A DNA stretch of 7,836 bases. It comes from Verrucomicrobiota bacterium (GTDB lineage: Bacteria; Verrucomicrobiota; Verrucomicrobiia; Limisphaerales; UBA9464). The position numbers and the translations under genes were made by a program. Of the stretch, positions 1 through 6,202 are shown in pieces (positions within the stretch are counted from its first letter, which is position 1; each line of letters starts with the position of its first letter). Below the pieces are notes generated by a model. It searched no databases. It was given only the letters and a program-made list of their open reading frames with translations, and had not been told where the DNA came from. Location: the NCBI GenBank assembly GCA_947464705.1, contig CANHYD010000099.1, forward strand, positions 1 through 7,836, in the 5' to 3' direction.

Positions 1-795
1 ACCCGGGTACCAATTGTTGAGCACTTCATGATCATCCCACTGAGCGAACATGGGGACGCGGGCATTGAAGCGTCGCACGTGGGAATCCAGCAGGTTGTAG
101 CGGTAGTTCCCGCGAAACTCACCCAAGGTCTCGGCCACCTTGGACTTCTCTTCGGTCACCCGGTTTTTCCAAACAGTGCCATCGGGCAACCGCAGTTCCG
201 GCACCAAGGGATTGTCCGCATAAATGGTGTCCCCGCTGTGGATAAAAAATTGAGGATCCTCAGCCAGCATGGACTGGTAGGTGCGCAAGCCACCGCGACT
301 CTCGTCGATGCCATAGCCCTGGCCGCAAGTATCCCCGGACCAGACAAAATGAACGGCCAAGTCGCCGGATTTGCCGGAGTTTGTGCTGGCCGTCACCAGA
401 GAACCGACCTCCCAGTCACCGGTGACGCCCTGCCGATTCTCAAAACAAACGCGGTAGAAGATCCGCCGGCCCGGCGGGAGATCCCGCAATAGGAGTTTGG
501 CTGTGTGATCGGAGTCCAGCCCGGCGACCGGCCCTACTCGATGTTGCCGGGTGCGGAACAATTCGTCCTCCGACCATTCCACCACCATACGGGCCGCCTG
601 ATCGCAACGGCTCCAAATCACTGCCGAAGAAGCCTCCACATCCCCGCTGGCAACCCCGTGGGTCACCCGTGGCCGACCGCCGACATGGATAGACGGCATC
701 GAAGCTATCCAACGGGCCGCCGCGGATGCCCCGACGGCCGGAGATCCCATGGCCGCCAAGGCCAATCCAAAACCCCTCCGAGAGATCATCGCCAT
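1..795 (-). CDS. PhoD-like alkaline phosphatase/phosphodiesterase, Tat-exported, N-terminal part
   Basis: This is the N-terminal 265 residues of a PhoD-family metallophosphoesterase. The family hydrolyses phosphate mono- or diesters outside the cytoplasm with a bound metal centre. A twin-arginine signal (ISRRGFGLALAAMG, residues 4-17) precedes an Ala-rich stretch. The PhoD N-terminal beta domain follows, with GVASGDV at 47-53 and VIWSR at 59-63. The catalytic domain opens with WSGDTCGQGYGID (152-164). HSGDTIYAD (186-194) gives the GD-x-x-Y metal motif, and WDDHEVLNNW (253-262) is the highly characteristic family motif. The rest of the catalytic domain lies beyond the left edge. I chose the ATG at 795, which puts the Arg pair at residues 6-7. 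ATG 789 and TTG 831 are in frame; TTG 831 has a GGAGAG 13 bases upstream. The reading frame is closed upstream by stops at about 853-861. The gene diverges from serA. The family is certain from the motifs; the substrate is unknown. Confidence 0.93.
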   Translation of the reverse strand, partial: MAMISRRGFGLALAAMGSPAVGASAAARWIASMPSIHVGGRPRVTHGVASGDVEASSAVIWSRCDQAARMVVEWSEDELFRTRQHRVGPVAGLDSDHTAKLLLRDLPPGRRIFYRVCFENRQGVTGDWEVGSLVTASTNSGKSGDLAVHFVWSGDTCGQGYGIDESRGGLRTYQSMLAEDPQFFIHSGDTIYADNPLVPELRLPDGTVWKNRVTEEKSKVAETLGEFRGNYRYNLLDSHVRRFNARVPMFAQWDDHEVLNNWYPG

Positions 796-935
796 GATTC
801 GGATGGGACGGCAGTGCTCCCTCGGATGCAAGATTCGGCCGAGCCTCTCCGTTTAAAATCACCAATAAGCCACCTTACTGACACCCAACGGTGCGTTGAC
901 CTCCGTGGGCCCGGTTCATACCGTCGCGGAGCTTT
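796..935. promoter_or_regulatory. Divergent spacer between phoD-like gene and serA, probable promoters
   Basis: This 140-base spacer separates two divergent starts, so it should hold both promoters. An AT-rich patch at 851-868 contains TAAAAT (854-859, plus strand), close to a sigma-70 -10 box, but no good -35 box sits at the expected distance. A TTGACC at 896-901 resembles a -35 box. However, a matching -10 would fall so near the serA start that its ribosome-binding site would not be transcribed. No operator or riboswitch is recognisable. The exact promoter positions are a guess. Confidence 0.3.
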
Positions 936-2540
936 ATGCACGTTCTCGTTTGCGACCCCATCTCCCCACGCGGCATCGCGTATTTCCAAGCGCGCCCTGA
1001 ATTCAAGGTGACCGTCTTGTCCAAGCGACTCTCCGAGGCGGAATTGCTGCCCTTGCTGGCCGACGTGGAGGCTATTGTGGTCCGCTCCGAAACGAAGGTC
1101 ACCAAGGCGGTGCTGGAGGCGGCCCCGAAACTCCGGGTCGTCGGGCGCGCGGGCGTGGGCGTTGACAACGTCGATGTCGCCACCGCCACCCAACGGGGCG
1201 TCGTGGTGATGAACACTCCGGCCGGCAACACGGTCACCACGGCCGAATTGACCTTCTTCATGCTGGGCGCGCTTGCCCGCAAGATCCCCGCTGCCCATGC
1301 CACCATGACCGCGGGCAAGTGGGACCGGAAGGCCTTCCAGGGCACGGAGATTCAAGGCAAGACCCTCGGTGTGCTGGGTATGGGGCGCATTGGTTCGGAG
1401 GTGGCCAAACGGGCGCTCGCTTTCGGAATGCGAGTGATCGCCTACGACCCCTTCCTCACCGAGGCCCGTGCCCGCCAGCTGGGAGTCGAACTCGTCGCCG
1501 ACACCGACGCCATCTACCGCTCTTCCGATTTCATCACCGTCCACATGCCGGTGACGCCCGACACGCGGGGCATGATCAACTCGGAATCCATCGCCAAGAT
1601 GAAGCCCGGCGTGCGGATCGTGAACTGTGCCCGTGGCGAGATCGTCAACGAGCCAGACCTGATTGCCGGACTCGAATCCGGGAAGGTGGCCGGGGCCGCT
1701 CTGGATGTCTTTGGCTCCGAACCGCTCGTATCCGACCACAAGCTGCGGACGCTCCCCAATGTGGTTCTCACCCCGCATTTGGGAGCCAGCACCGAAGAAG
1801 CCCAAGAGAAGTGCGGTCTGGAAGTCGCCGAGATCATCAGCGCCTTCCTGCTCACCGGCGAAGTTCGCAATGCGGTCAACCTGCCGGGCGTCGATGCCAA
1901 GGCCTTTGAACAAGTTCAACCCTATGTGGCGTTGGGCGAGAAGCTCGGCAGCCTCCTCAGCCAGTTGGCCCCTCCGGGTGTGGACCGTTTGTATGTCACC
2001 TTCGGCGGCAAGGCCCAGGACCTCCCGGCGACCGACCCGGTGACCCGCGCCATTCTCAAAGGTTACCTCAGCGCCAGCGGCACCGGCCCGAAGGACATCA
2101 ACAACATCAACGTGCGCTCCATCGCGTCGAACCTCGGCCTGACCGTCGAGGAGAAAAAGTCCGATGAGCCGGTCACCTTCAATGAGTGGCTGCACGTCCA
2201 GTTGTTCCACGGCACCACCAAGGTGGGCAGCGCGGGTGGCACCTTTTTCGGATCGTCCCAGAATCCCCGGATCGTCCGAGTGTCGAGCACCCCGGTGGAA
2301 ATCCCGACCTCGGGCACCATGCTCCTGCTCAACAACCAAGACCGCCCCGGCATGGTGGGCAAGCTTGGCAGCATCCTCGCCGACCACAATGTGAACATTG
2401 CCAGCATGAGCCTCGGGCGTGAGACCGAAGGCGGACTGGCTCTGACCGTGCTGGTCCTCGACAGCCGCCCGCCCAAGGCTTGCCTGGATCAGTTGGCGGC
2501 CGACCGGTCCATTTCCAACGTCCGCGTGGTGACCTTGTAA
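936..2540 (+). CDS. serA: D-3-phosphoglycerate dehydrogenase, long form with ACT domain
   Basis: This cytoplasmic enzyme oxidises 3-phosphoglycerate to 3-phosphohydroxypyruvate with NAD, the first step of phosphorylated serine biosynthesis. The 534-residue length fits the long SerA class. The substrate domain includes VGRAGVGVDNVD (69-80). The Rossmann loop GMGRIG is at 148-153, with the ribose-binding Asp at 171 (AYDPF). The catalytic set is Arg233 (NCARGEIVNE), Glu262 (SEP) and His281 (TPHLGAST); the 29-residue Arg-Glu spacing equals that in E. coli SerA. Residues about 316-450 form the extra allosteric (ASB) domain. Residues 461-534 form an ACT domain with QDRPGMVG (468-475) and VNIAS (486-490). 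By alignment with E. coli SerA from memory, Asn364 is kept (Asn487), but the His344 and Asn346 positions read Asn467 and Asp469, so serine feedback cannot be assumed. GGAG at 928-931 lies 4 bases before the ATG. The gene stands alone, with a likely terminator after it. Confidence 0.97.
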   Translation: MHVLVCDPISPRGIAYFQARPEFKVTVLSKRLSEAELLPLLADVEAIVVRSETKVTKAVLEAAPKLRVVGRAGVGVDNVDVATATQRGVVVMNTPAGNTVTTAELTFFMLGALARKIPAAHATMTAGKWDRKAFQGTEIQGKTLGVLGMGRIGSEVAKRALAFGMRVIAYDPFLTEARARQLGVELVADTDAIYRSSDFITVHMPVTPDTRGMINSESIAKMKPGVRIVNCARGEIVNEPDLIAGLESGKVAGAALDVFGSEPLVSDHKLRTLPNVVLTPHLGASTEEAQEKCGLEVAEIISAFLLTGEVRNAVNLPGVDAKAFEQVQPYVALGEKLGSLLSQLAPPGVDRLYVTFGGKAQDLPATDPVTRAILKGYLSASGTGPKDINNINVRSIASNLGLTVEEKKSDEPVTFNEWLHVQLFHGTTKVGSAGGTFFGSSQNPRIVRVSSTPVEIPTSGTMLLLNNQDRPGMVGKLGSILADHNVNIASMSLGRETEGGLALTVLVLDSRPPKACLDQLAADRSISNVRVVTL

Positions 2541-2554
2541 CTCACCTTTCGGCC

Positions 2555-2568
2555 CAACGGCCTCTCAA
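2555..2568 (+). repeat. 14-bp direct repeat, copy 1
   Basis: CAACGGCCTCTCAA occurs here and again, identically, at 2626-2639, so the copies start 71 bases apart. They bracket the hairpin that follows serA. The ACGGCC core of each copy is complementary to GGCCGT at 2602-2607, in the 3' arm of that hairpin. Confidence 0.75.
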
Positions 2569-2576
2569 AGACTCAT

Positions 2577-2615
2577 CGGCCCGTGGCGCAAAAACGCTGC
2601 GGGCCGTCGTCTTTT
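2577..2615 (+). terminator. Rho-independent-like terminator after serA
   Basis: Bases 2577-2588 pair with 2595-2606 in a 12-bp stem that is mostly G-C, with two adjacent G-T wobbles at 2584/2599 and 2585/2598. The six-base loop is CAAAAA. The stem is followed by GTCGTCTTTT, a short and interrupted T tract. It starts 37 bases after the serA stop. No T tract is present in the other direction, so it is oriented to end serA transcription rather than that of the convergent gene. The stem is strong and the tail is weak. Confidence 0.5.
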
Positions 2616-2625
2616 CAGCGCGAAA

Positions 2626-2639
2626 CAACGGCCTCTCAA
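2626..2639 (+). repeat. 14-bp direct repeat, copy 2
   Basis: This is the second exact copy of CAACGGCCTCTCAA, just downstream of the hairpin and 34 bases before the end of the convergent oxidoreductase gene. Its ACGGCC (2628-2633) can pair with GGCCGT at 2602-2607 across a 20-base loop. Confidence 0.75.
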
Positions 2640-2673
2640 CAGGTGTCCGAAGCGGTCGGGACCAGCGACGACC

Positions 2674-4017
2674 TCAGCCTACAAAACCCGGGCGGTACTG
2701 GGTCTTCACCCAGGCATTGGCCGAAGGCAAATTCCGGATCTTGAGCGCCTTGGAATCCCACTCCAAGCGCTTGCCTGCGCGAATGGCCAGATTGCCCAGC
2801 AAGAGCGTCTCGGTGACGGGGCCGGCGACATCGAAGTTCGACTGCGCTTTGGGCCCGCCTTTGCAGGCCCGGATCCATTCTTGATAGTGGGCTCCTTCCG
2901 AGTCGGCGTATTTCTCAAACTTCTCCGGGATGGCCTTGAGATCGGCGGCGGTTCGACCGGACCGAAGTTTTCCGCCTCCGGGCAAGCTTTCGTAGCTGGT
3001 CAGGAGCGTGTCGTCCGAACCCACCATCAGCACGCCATTGCCAGCGAACTTCTGCCCTGGGAACAACTGGGCCGGAGGCAGTGCACCACCGTCGTACCAG
3101 TGGAACCGCAGAGCCGCCTGACCGCGACGGGCGGGGAGGTCCCAGATCACGTGCGAACGCAACGGGCCGGTCTCCTCATTGGCTCCTTCGGCAGTCGCTT
3201 CAACGGCACTGGGATGGGAAAGGTCCATCGACAACGAGGGCACGTTGAGCAGATGGCAGCCCATGTCGCCCACAGCGCCGGTTCCAAAGTCCCACCACCC
3301 GCGCCACTTGAAATGCCCCCACGCCGGATGATACGGACGCTCCGGGGCGGTCCCAAGCCACAGGTCCCAGGACAATTCCTTGGGAACGGCCGGTCGATCG
3401 GTCGGGCGCTGGAGGCCTTGGGCCCACCACGGACCCGGACGATCGGTCCAGCAGTGGATCTCCTTCACTGAGCCCAACACACCCGCCTGAACCCACTCGG
3501 CGTCCCGGCGGACGGCCGCAGTCGACATGCCTTGGTTGCCCATCTGCGTGGCCACCCCCGCCGCCCGGGCCGCCCGGGTCAGCTCGCGGGCTTCCCAAAT
3601 CGTGTGGGTCAGTGGCTTTTGGCAATAGACATGCCACCCCTGTTGCACGGCCCGCATCGACGGTGGGAAATGCGTGTGATCGGGCGTGGACACGGTGACC
3701 GCATCGATCTGGTTGCCCAATTGATCGAACATTTCCCGCCAATCGGCAAAACGACGGGCCGAGGTGAAGGTCTTACCCGCCTGGGCCAAACGCCCGGAAT
3801 CCACATCGCAAAGCCCCACGACATTCTCGGTGGCTCCCACCTGGGTGACATCGGTCCACCCTTTTCCACCGACGCCAACGGCCGCGATTCGGAGCCTCTC
3901 ATTGGCACCCAGCACCCGACGGCGACTGACATACGGGGCTTGGCATCCGGCCAAATAGGCTCCTCCGGCGAGCACGATGGAATCCCTGAGAAATTGACGG
4001 CGTGACGGGGAGTTCAT
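2674..4017 (-). CDS. Gfo/Idh/MocA family oxidoreductase, Tat-exported, probable lipoprotein
   Basis: This 447-residue protein is an NAD(P)-dependent oxidoreductase of the glucose-fructose oxidoreductase / inositol dehydrogenase / MocA family, which acts on sugars, polyols or their derivatives. The N-terminus has a Tat motif (SRRQFL, 5-10), a hydrophobic stretch and a lipobox ending at Cys25 (LAGC), so it is probably folded in the cytoplasm, exported and lipid-anchored. The Rossmann loop GVGGKG is at 48-53, and LCDVDSGR (69-76) ends the second strand. STPDHTH (110-116) and YCQKPLTH (131-138) hold the cofactor/substrate site; Gln133 replaces the Glu of the classical EKP motif. GDMGCHLLN (250-258) carries the family His (255). 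The Trp-rich part (about 186-242) is typical of the bacterial Tat-exported subgroup. The frame stays open far upstream, but the start at 4017 is the only one that places the Tat motif at the N-terminus. Its ribosome-binding site is weak. The gene diverges from a sugar permease gene. The substrate is unknown. Confidence 0.95.
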   Translation of the reverse strand: MNSPSRRQFLRDSIVLAGGAYLAGCQAPYVSRRRVLGANERLRIAAVGVGGKGWTDVTQVGATENVVGLCDVDSGRLAQAGKTFTSARRFADWREMFDQLGNQIDAVTVSTPDHTHFPPSMRAVQQGWHVYCQKPLTHTIWEARELTRAARAAGVATQMGNQGMSTAAVRRDAEWVQAGVLGSVKEIHCWTDRPGPWWAQGLQRPTDRPAVPKELSWDLWLGTAPERPYHPAWGHFKWRGWWDFGTGAVGDMGCHLLNVPSLSMDLSHPSAVEATAEGANEETGPLRSHVIWDLPARRGQAALRFHWYDGGALPPAQLFPGQKFAGNGVLMVGSDDTLLTSYESLPGGGKLRSGRTAADLKAIPEKFEKYADSEGAHYQEWIRACKGGPKAQSNFDVAGPVTETLLLGNLAIRAGKRLEWDSKALKIRNLPSANAWVKTQYRPGFVG

Positions 4018-4191
4018 TGCCTTGGACGGTTGTCCGACAACGCGACCGCCGGCAAGTCGGATTCGCCCGCTGCACCAGAGAACGTTTTTTCTCAATGGGT
4101 CCCGCTGCACCCCGGTTTCCATGTCTTGGTTTCCAGGGTTGGCGAGGCGGGCAATAACAGGCAGGCTTTCGACCGATTTCCAAGTCATCCG
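4018..4191. promoter_or_regulatory. Divergent spacer between oxidoreductase and permease genes, with short repeats
   Basis: This 174-base spacer must hold the promoters of both genes if the permease is not transcribed from elsewhere. It contains the 11-base direct repeat CCCGCTGCACC (4066-4076 and 4101-4111), the 8-base repeat GGTTTCCA (4114-4121 and 4128-4135, 14 bases apart), and a small inverted repeat TTGTC-C-GACAA (4030-4040) near the oxidoreductase start. An AT-rich run (4085-4090) lies between the first pair of repeats. I find no clear -35/-10 pair. Although the frame is open from 4030 into the permease, the predicted extension looks like non-coding sequence. Confidence 0.4.
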
Positions 4192-5178
4192 ATGGCCTCC
4201 CCTGTTGCACCTCACACCCCGTCCTGGCGCCGCCTCCTGCAAACCGCAGGACCGCTGCTGGGTCTGGTCTTTGTCTTGGGTTTGCTGGCTCTCAGTGAAG
4301 AAGCGCGCCCCACCCTGTTCACGGGGCGCAACGCGGCCATCGTTTTGACTCAAACGGTCATCGTCGCCTTGGGGGCCATCGGGATGACCATGATCATCGT
4401 CAGTGGTGGTATCGACCTCAGCGTCGGAGCGGCAGTGGCCTTCAGTTCGGTAGTCGGCGCCAAAATGTTGACTGCCGGCCAAAACTCCTGGTGGGCAGCG
4501 GCGGCGGTCCTGGGCACCGGGGCTCTGATTGGTGCTGTCAATGGCGGGTTGATCGCCGGCCTGCGCCTTTCCCCCTTCATCATCACACTGGGAATGATGG
4601 GAGTCGTGCGCGGTGGCGCCAAGTGGATCAGCGGCAAGCAGGCGGTGTACAACCCCGAAGGAAGCGGCCTCAACTCCCTGATGGAGCGGACCAACCCGCA
4701 AGGCTTCTTGCCACTTCCGCCGGGCGTTTGGATCACCCTCGGCCTGGCGCTGGTTGCCAGCTTCATCATGCGCCGCAGCGTTTTTGGCCGCCATGTCTAC
4801 GCCATCGGATCCAGCGAAGCCGCTGCACGTTTGTGCGGCGTCCGCGTGCAACGGGTCAAACTGTTGCTCTACACGTTGGCCGGAGCCTTCTTCGGTTTGG
4901 CCGGATTGATGCAGCAGTCGCGACTCACCCAAGGGGATCCCACGGTGGCCGTCGGTCTTGAATTGGACATCATCGCGGCTGTCGTGATCGGCGGTGCCAG
5001 CCTCAACGGCGGCATTGGCGGCATTGGGGGTTCACTGATGGGCGCCCTTCTGATGGCGGTGCTGCGCAATGGGACCAACCAACTCGGCTGGGACTCCTAC
5101 ATCCAAGAAATCATCATCGGCGCGGTGATCGTCATGGCCGTGGGCTTGGACAAATGGCGTCAAGGGCGCGCGCACTGA
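4192..5178 (+). CDS. RbsC-type sugar ABC transporter permease
   Basis: This is an inner-membrane permease of the ribose/xylose/galactose ABC importer family (BPD_transp_2), which forms the sugar channel together with an ATPase and a periplasmic binding protein. From the ATG at 4192 it has 328 residues, the usual length of the family. Hydrophobic segments lie at about 17-35, 48-70, 76-91, 100-124, 128-140, 177-193, 222-240, 258-268, 275-291 and 304-319. The family signature GGIDLSVGA is at 72-80. The cytoplasmic coupling region is AIGSSEAAARLCGVRV (204-219), followed by a Gly-rich VIGGASLNGGIGGIGG (265-280). An in-frame TTG at 4030 would add 54 residues without family character, so I rejected it. 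There is no clear ribosome-binding site before 4192. The ATPase and binding-protein genes are not adjacent on either side, which is unusual. Family assignment is firm; the sugar is unknown, so I give no symbol. Confidence 0.94.
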   Translation: MASPVAPHTPSWRRLLQTAGPLLGLVFVLGLLALSEEARPTLFTGRNAAIVLTQTVIVALGAIGMTMIIVSGGIDLSVGAAVAFSSVVGAKMLTAGQNSWWAAAAVLGTGALIGAVNGGLIAGLRLSPFIITLGMMGVVRGGAKWISGKQAVYNPEGSGLNSLMERTNPQGFLPLPPGVWITLGLALVASFIMRRSVFGRHVYAIGSSEAAARLCGVRVQRVKLLLYTLAGAFFGLAGLMQQSRLTQGDPTVAVGLELDIIAAVVIGGASLNGGIGGIGGSLMGALLMAVLRNGTNQLGWDSYIQEIIIGAVIVMAVGLDKWRQGRAH

Positions 5179-5320
5179 CGCCAGCCCGCTCCTCGGCCGA
5201 ACGGATCTGCGGGCGGCCCCCCACGTCGTGGTTTCATCGGGGGCATTCCACTCCCAAAGCCCCGCCACGGGTGCCACTCATCCAGCACTTGTCGAATTCC
5301 CAGGCTGTGGTGGAAGCTCT
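5179..5320. other. Spacer between permease and pseudopilin genes, with possible hairpin
   Basis: These 142 bases follow the permease stop. GCCCCC (5216-5221) can pair with GGGGGC (5239-5244), and a nested palindrome CCACG-T-CGTGG (5221-5231) competes with it for one base. No T tract follows, so it is a poor match to a Rho-independent terminator. The pseudopilin frame is open from a GTG at 5228, but the predicted residues there do not look like a pilin leader. A TGGAAG at 5311-5316 is a plausible ribosome-binding site for the next gene. Confidence 0.35.
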
Positions 5321-6160
5321 GTGCATCACCTTGTGACGATTCCTCCAGATAGGCATTTGCTGCGCTCCGGCTTTACTCTCATCGAGCTGCTGGTGGTGAT
5401 CGCCATCATCGCCATCCTGGCTGGAATGCTGCTGCCCGCCTTGGCAGGGGCCAAGCGAAAGGCTCAGACCGTCCAGTGCCTGAGCCAACACAAGCAATCC
5501 AGCCTCGGGCTCCTGCTTTACGCCGAGGACAATCAGGACCGGGTACCTCCGAACAATTCCTCGGCCGACTACAACCCAGCCAAAGCCTGGACTCTGGGCA
5601 CCCTCCGCTTTGATCGGGATGTCCCAGACAACACCAACAAAGTGTTCCTGCTCCAAGGACACCTGGGGAGGTACCTCCCGACCGCCGATCTCTGGCACTG
5701 CCCGGCGGACAACTCCCGATCCACACACAACCGACGCTCGCTCCTCCGCGCCCGCAGCGTCTCCCTCAACGCCTGGGTCAATGGGACCGCTCCTGATTCT
5801 CTCTGGGCGATGAGCGGATTCCGCCCCTCGCGCCGGATCTCCGACATGGGTTCCCCATCCCCAGCGCTGACGTTCCTATTCATCGATGAACGCCCGGACA
5901 GCATCAACAATTCCATGTTCCTGGTGAATCCTGGCGAGGGACCCAACGACATGACCCTGGCCAACTGGCCTTCGAATCTCCACAGCGGCTCCGGGGTTCT
6001 AGATTATGCCGATGGCCACGCCGAGAGTCATCGCTGGACCGATCGCCGCACAACGCCCCCCGTGGCTGCTCGGAAGATGCTGGCATCGGACCTGGGAGAA
6101 GATTCCCCCGGGAATGCGGACATCCAGTGGCTTCGGGAACGAACGGCGTGGCGCCAGTAA
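5321..6160 (+). CDS. Type II secretion pseudopilin-like protein, H-X9-DG family
   Basis: This protein has a class III prepilin leader and a C-terminal H-X9-DG domain, a pairing common in Verrucomicrobiota and Planctomycetota. With the GTG at 5321 it has 279 residues. The prepilin peptidase would cut Gly17-Phe18 in RSGFTLIELLVV, leaving an N-methylated Phe and the conserved Glu at mature position 5 (Glu22). The hydrophobic helix runs to about residue 42. His221 is followed by exactly nine residues and then Asp231-Gly232, matching the H-X9-DG definition. Cys53 and Cys127 could form a disulfide. The start is uncertain: GTG 5321 has TGGAAG (5311-5316) 4 bases upstream and gives a 17-residue leader; GTG 5333 would give a 13-residue leader; GTG 5228 would make it 48 residues. 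No other pilin or secretion gene is nearby. metG starts 42 bases downstream on the same strand. The role in a type II-like secretion apparatus is inferred from the family. Confidence 0.9.
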   Translation: MHHLVTIPPDRHLLRSGFTLIELLVVIAIIAILAGMLLPALAGAKRKAQTVQCLSQHKQSSLGLLLYAEDNQDRVPPNNSSADYNPAKAWTLGTLRFDRDVPDNTNKVFLLQGHLGRYLPTADLWHCPADNSRSTHNRRSLLRARSVSLNAWVNGTAPDSLWAMSGFRPSRRISDMGSPSPALTFLFIDERPDSINNSMFLVNPGEGPNDMTLANWPSNLHSGSGVLDYADGHAESHRWTDRRTTPPVAARKMLASDLGEDSPGNADIQWLRERTAWRQ

Positions 6161-6202
6161 ACTCTTCGATTTTGAGTCGTTCTCGGGTTCAATGACCCGG
6201 AC

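Larger units (their letters stand above)
2541..2673. other. Convergent intergenic region between serA and the oxidoreductase gene
   Basis: These 133 bases lie between two genes that end toward each other. They contain a terminator-like hairpin (2577-2606) flanked by two exact copies of a 14-base direct repeat (2555-2568 and 2626-2639). I see no small ORF with a ribosome-binding site and no RNA gene of known shape. Confidence 0.6.

Noticed and set aside
28..492. A 154-residue plus-strand open frame at the left edge
   Set aside because: It is antisense to the phoD-like gene, whose minus-strand frame carries all the family motifs.
440..865. A 141-residue minus-strand open frame overlapping the phoD-like start
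   Set aside because: It is in another frame from the one that reads the Tat signal, GVASGDV and later PhoD motifs without interruption, so it is a shadow and not evidence of a frameshift.
896..924. TTGACC with a TACCGT 17 bases later as a serA promoter
   Set aside because: Transcription would start at about 931, after the apparent ribosome-binding site and five bases before the ATG, so the two signals conflict.
786..2387. A 533-residue open frame on the minus strand opposite serA
   Set aside because: It is antisense to a clear serA, its composition (rich in Gly, Arg, His, Asp) is that of a GC-rich shadow frame, and it has no recognisable domain.
4030..4040. Palindrome TTGTC-C-GACAA as an operator
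   Set aside because: Five-base arms with a one-base centre are expected several times by chance in a window of this length; it is noted only as part of the spacer.
4030..4191. N-terminal extension of the permease from a TTG at 4030
   Set aside because: The 54 added residues are hydrophilic, show no family similarity and would make the protein longer than RbsC-type permeases usually are.
4018..4932. Extension of the minus-strand oxidoreductase frame up to 4932, opposite the permease
   Set aside because: The Tat signal starting at 4017 must be N-terminal, and the upstream residues are low-complexity shadow coding of the permease gene.
6184..6199. Hairpin CGGGT-TCAATG-ACCCG just before metG, as a regulatory element or T-box
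   Set aside because: A five-base stem is too short to stand out, and none of the T-box leader features (specifier loop, conserved T-box sequence, terminator) fits in the 42-base gap.
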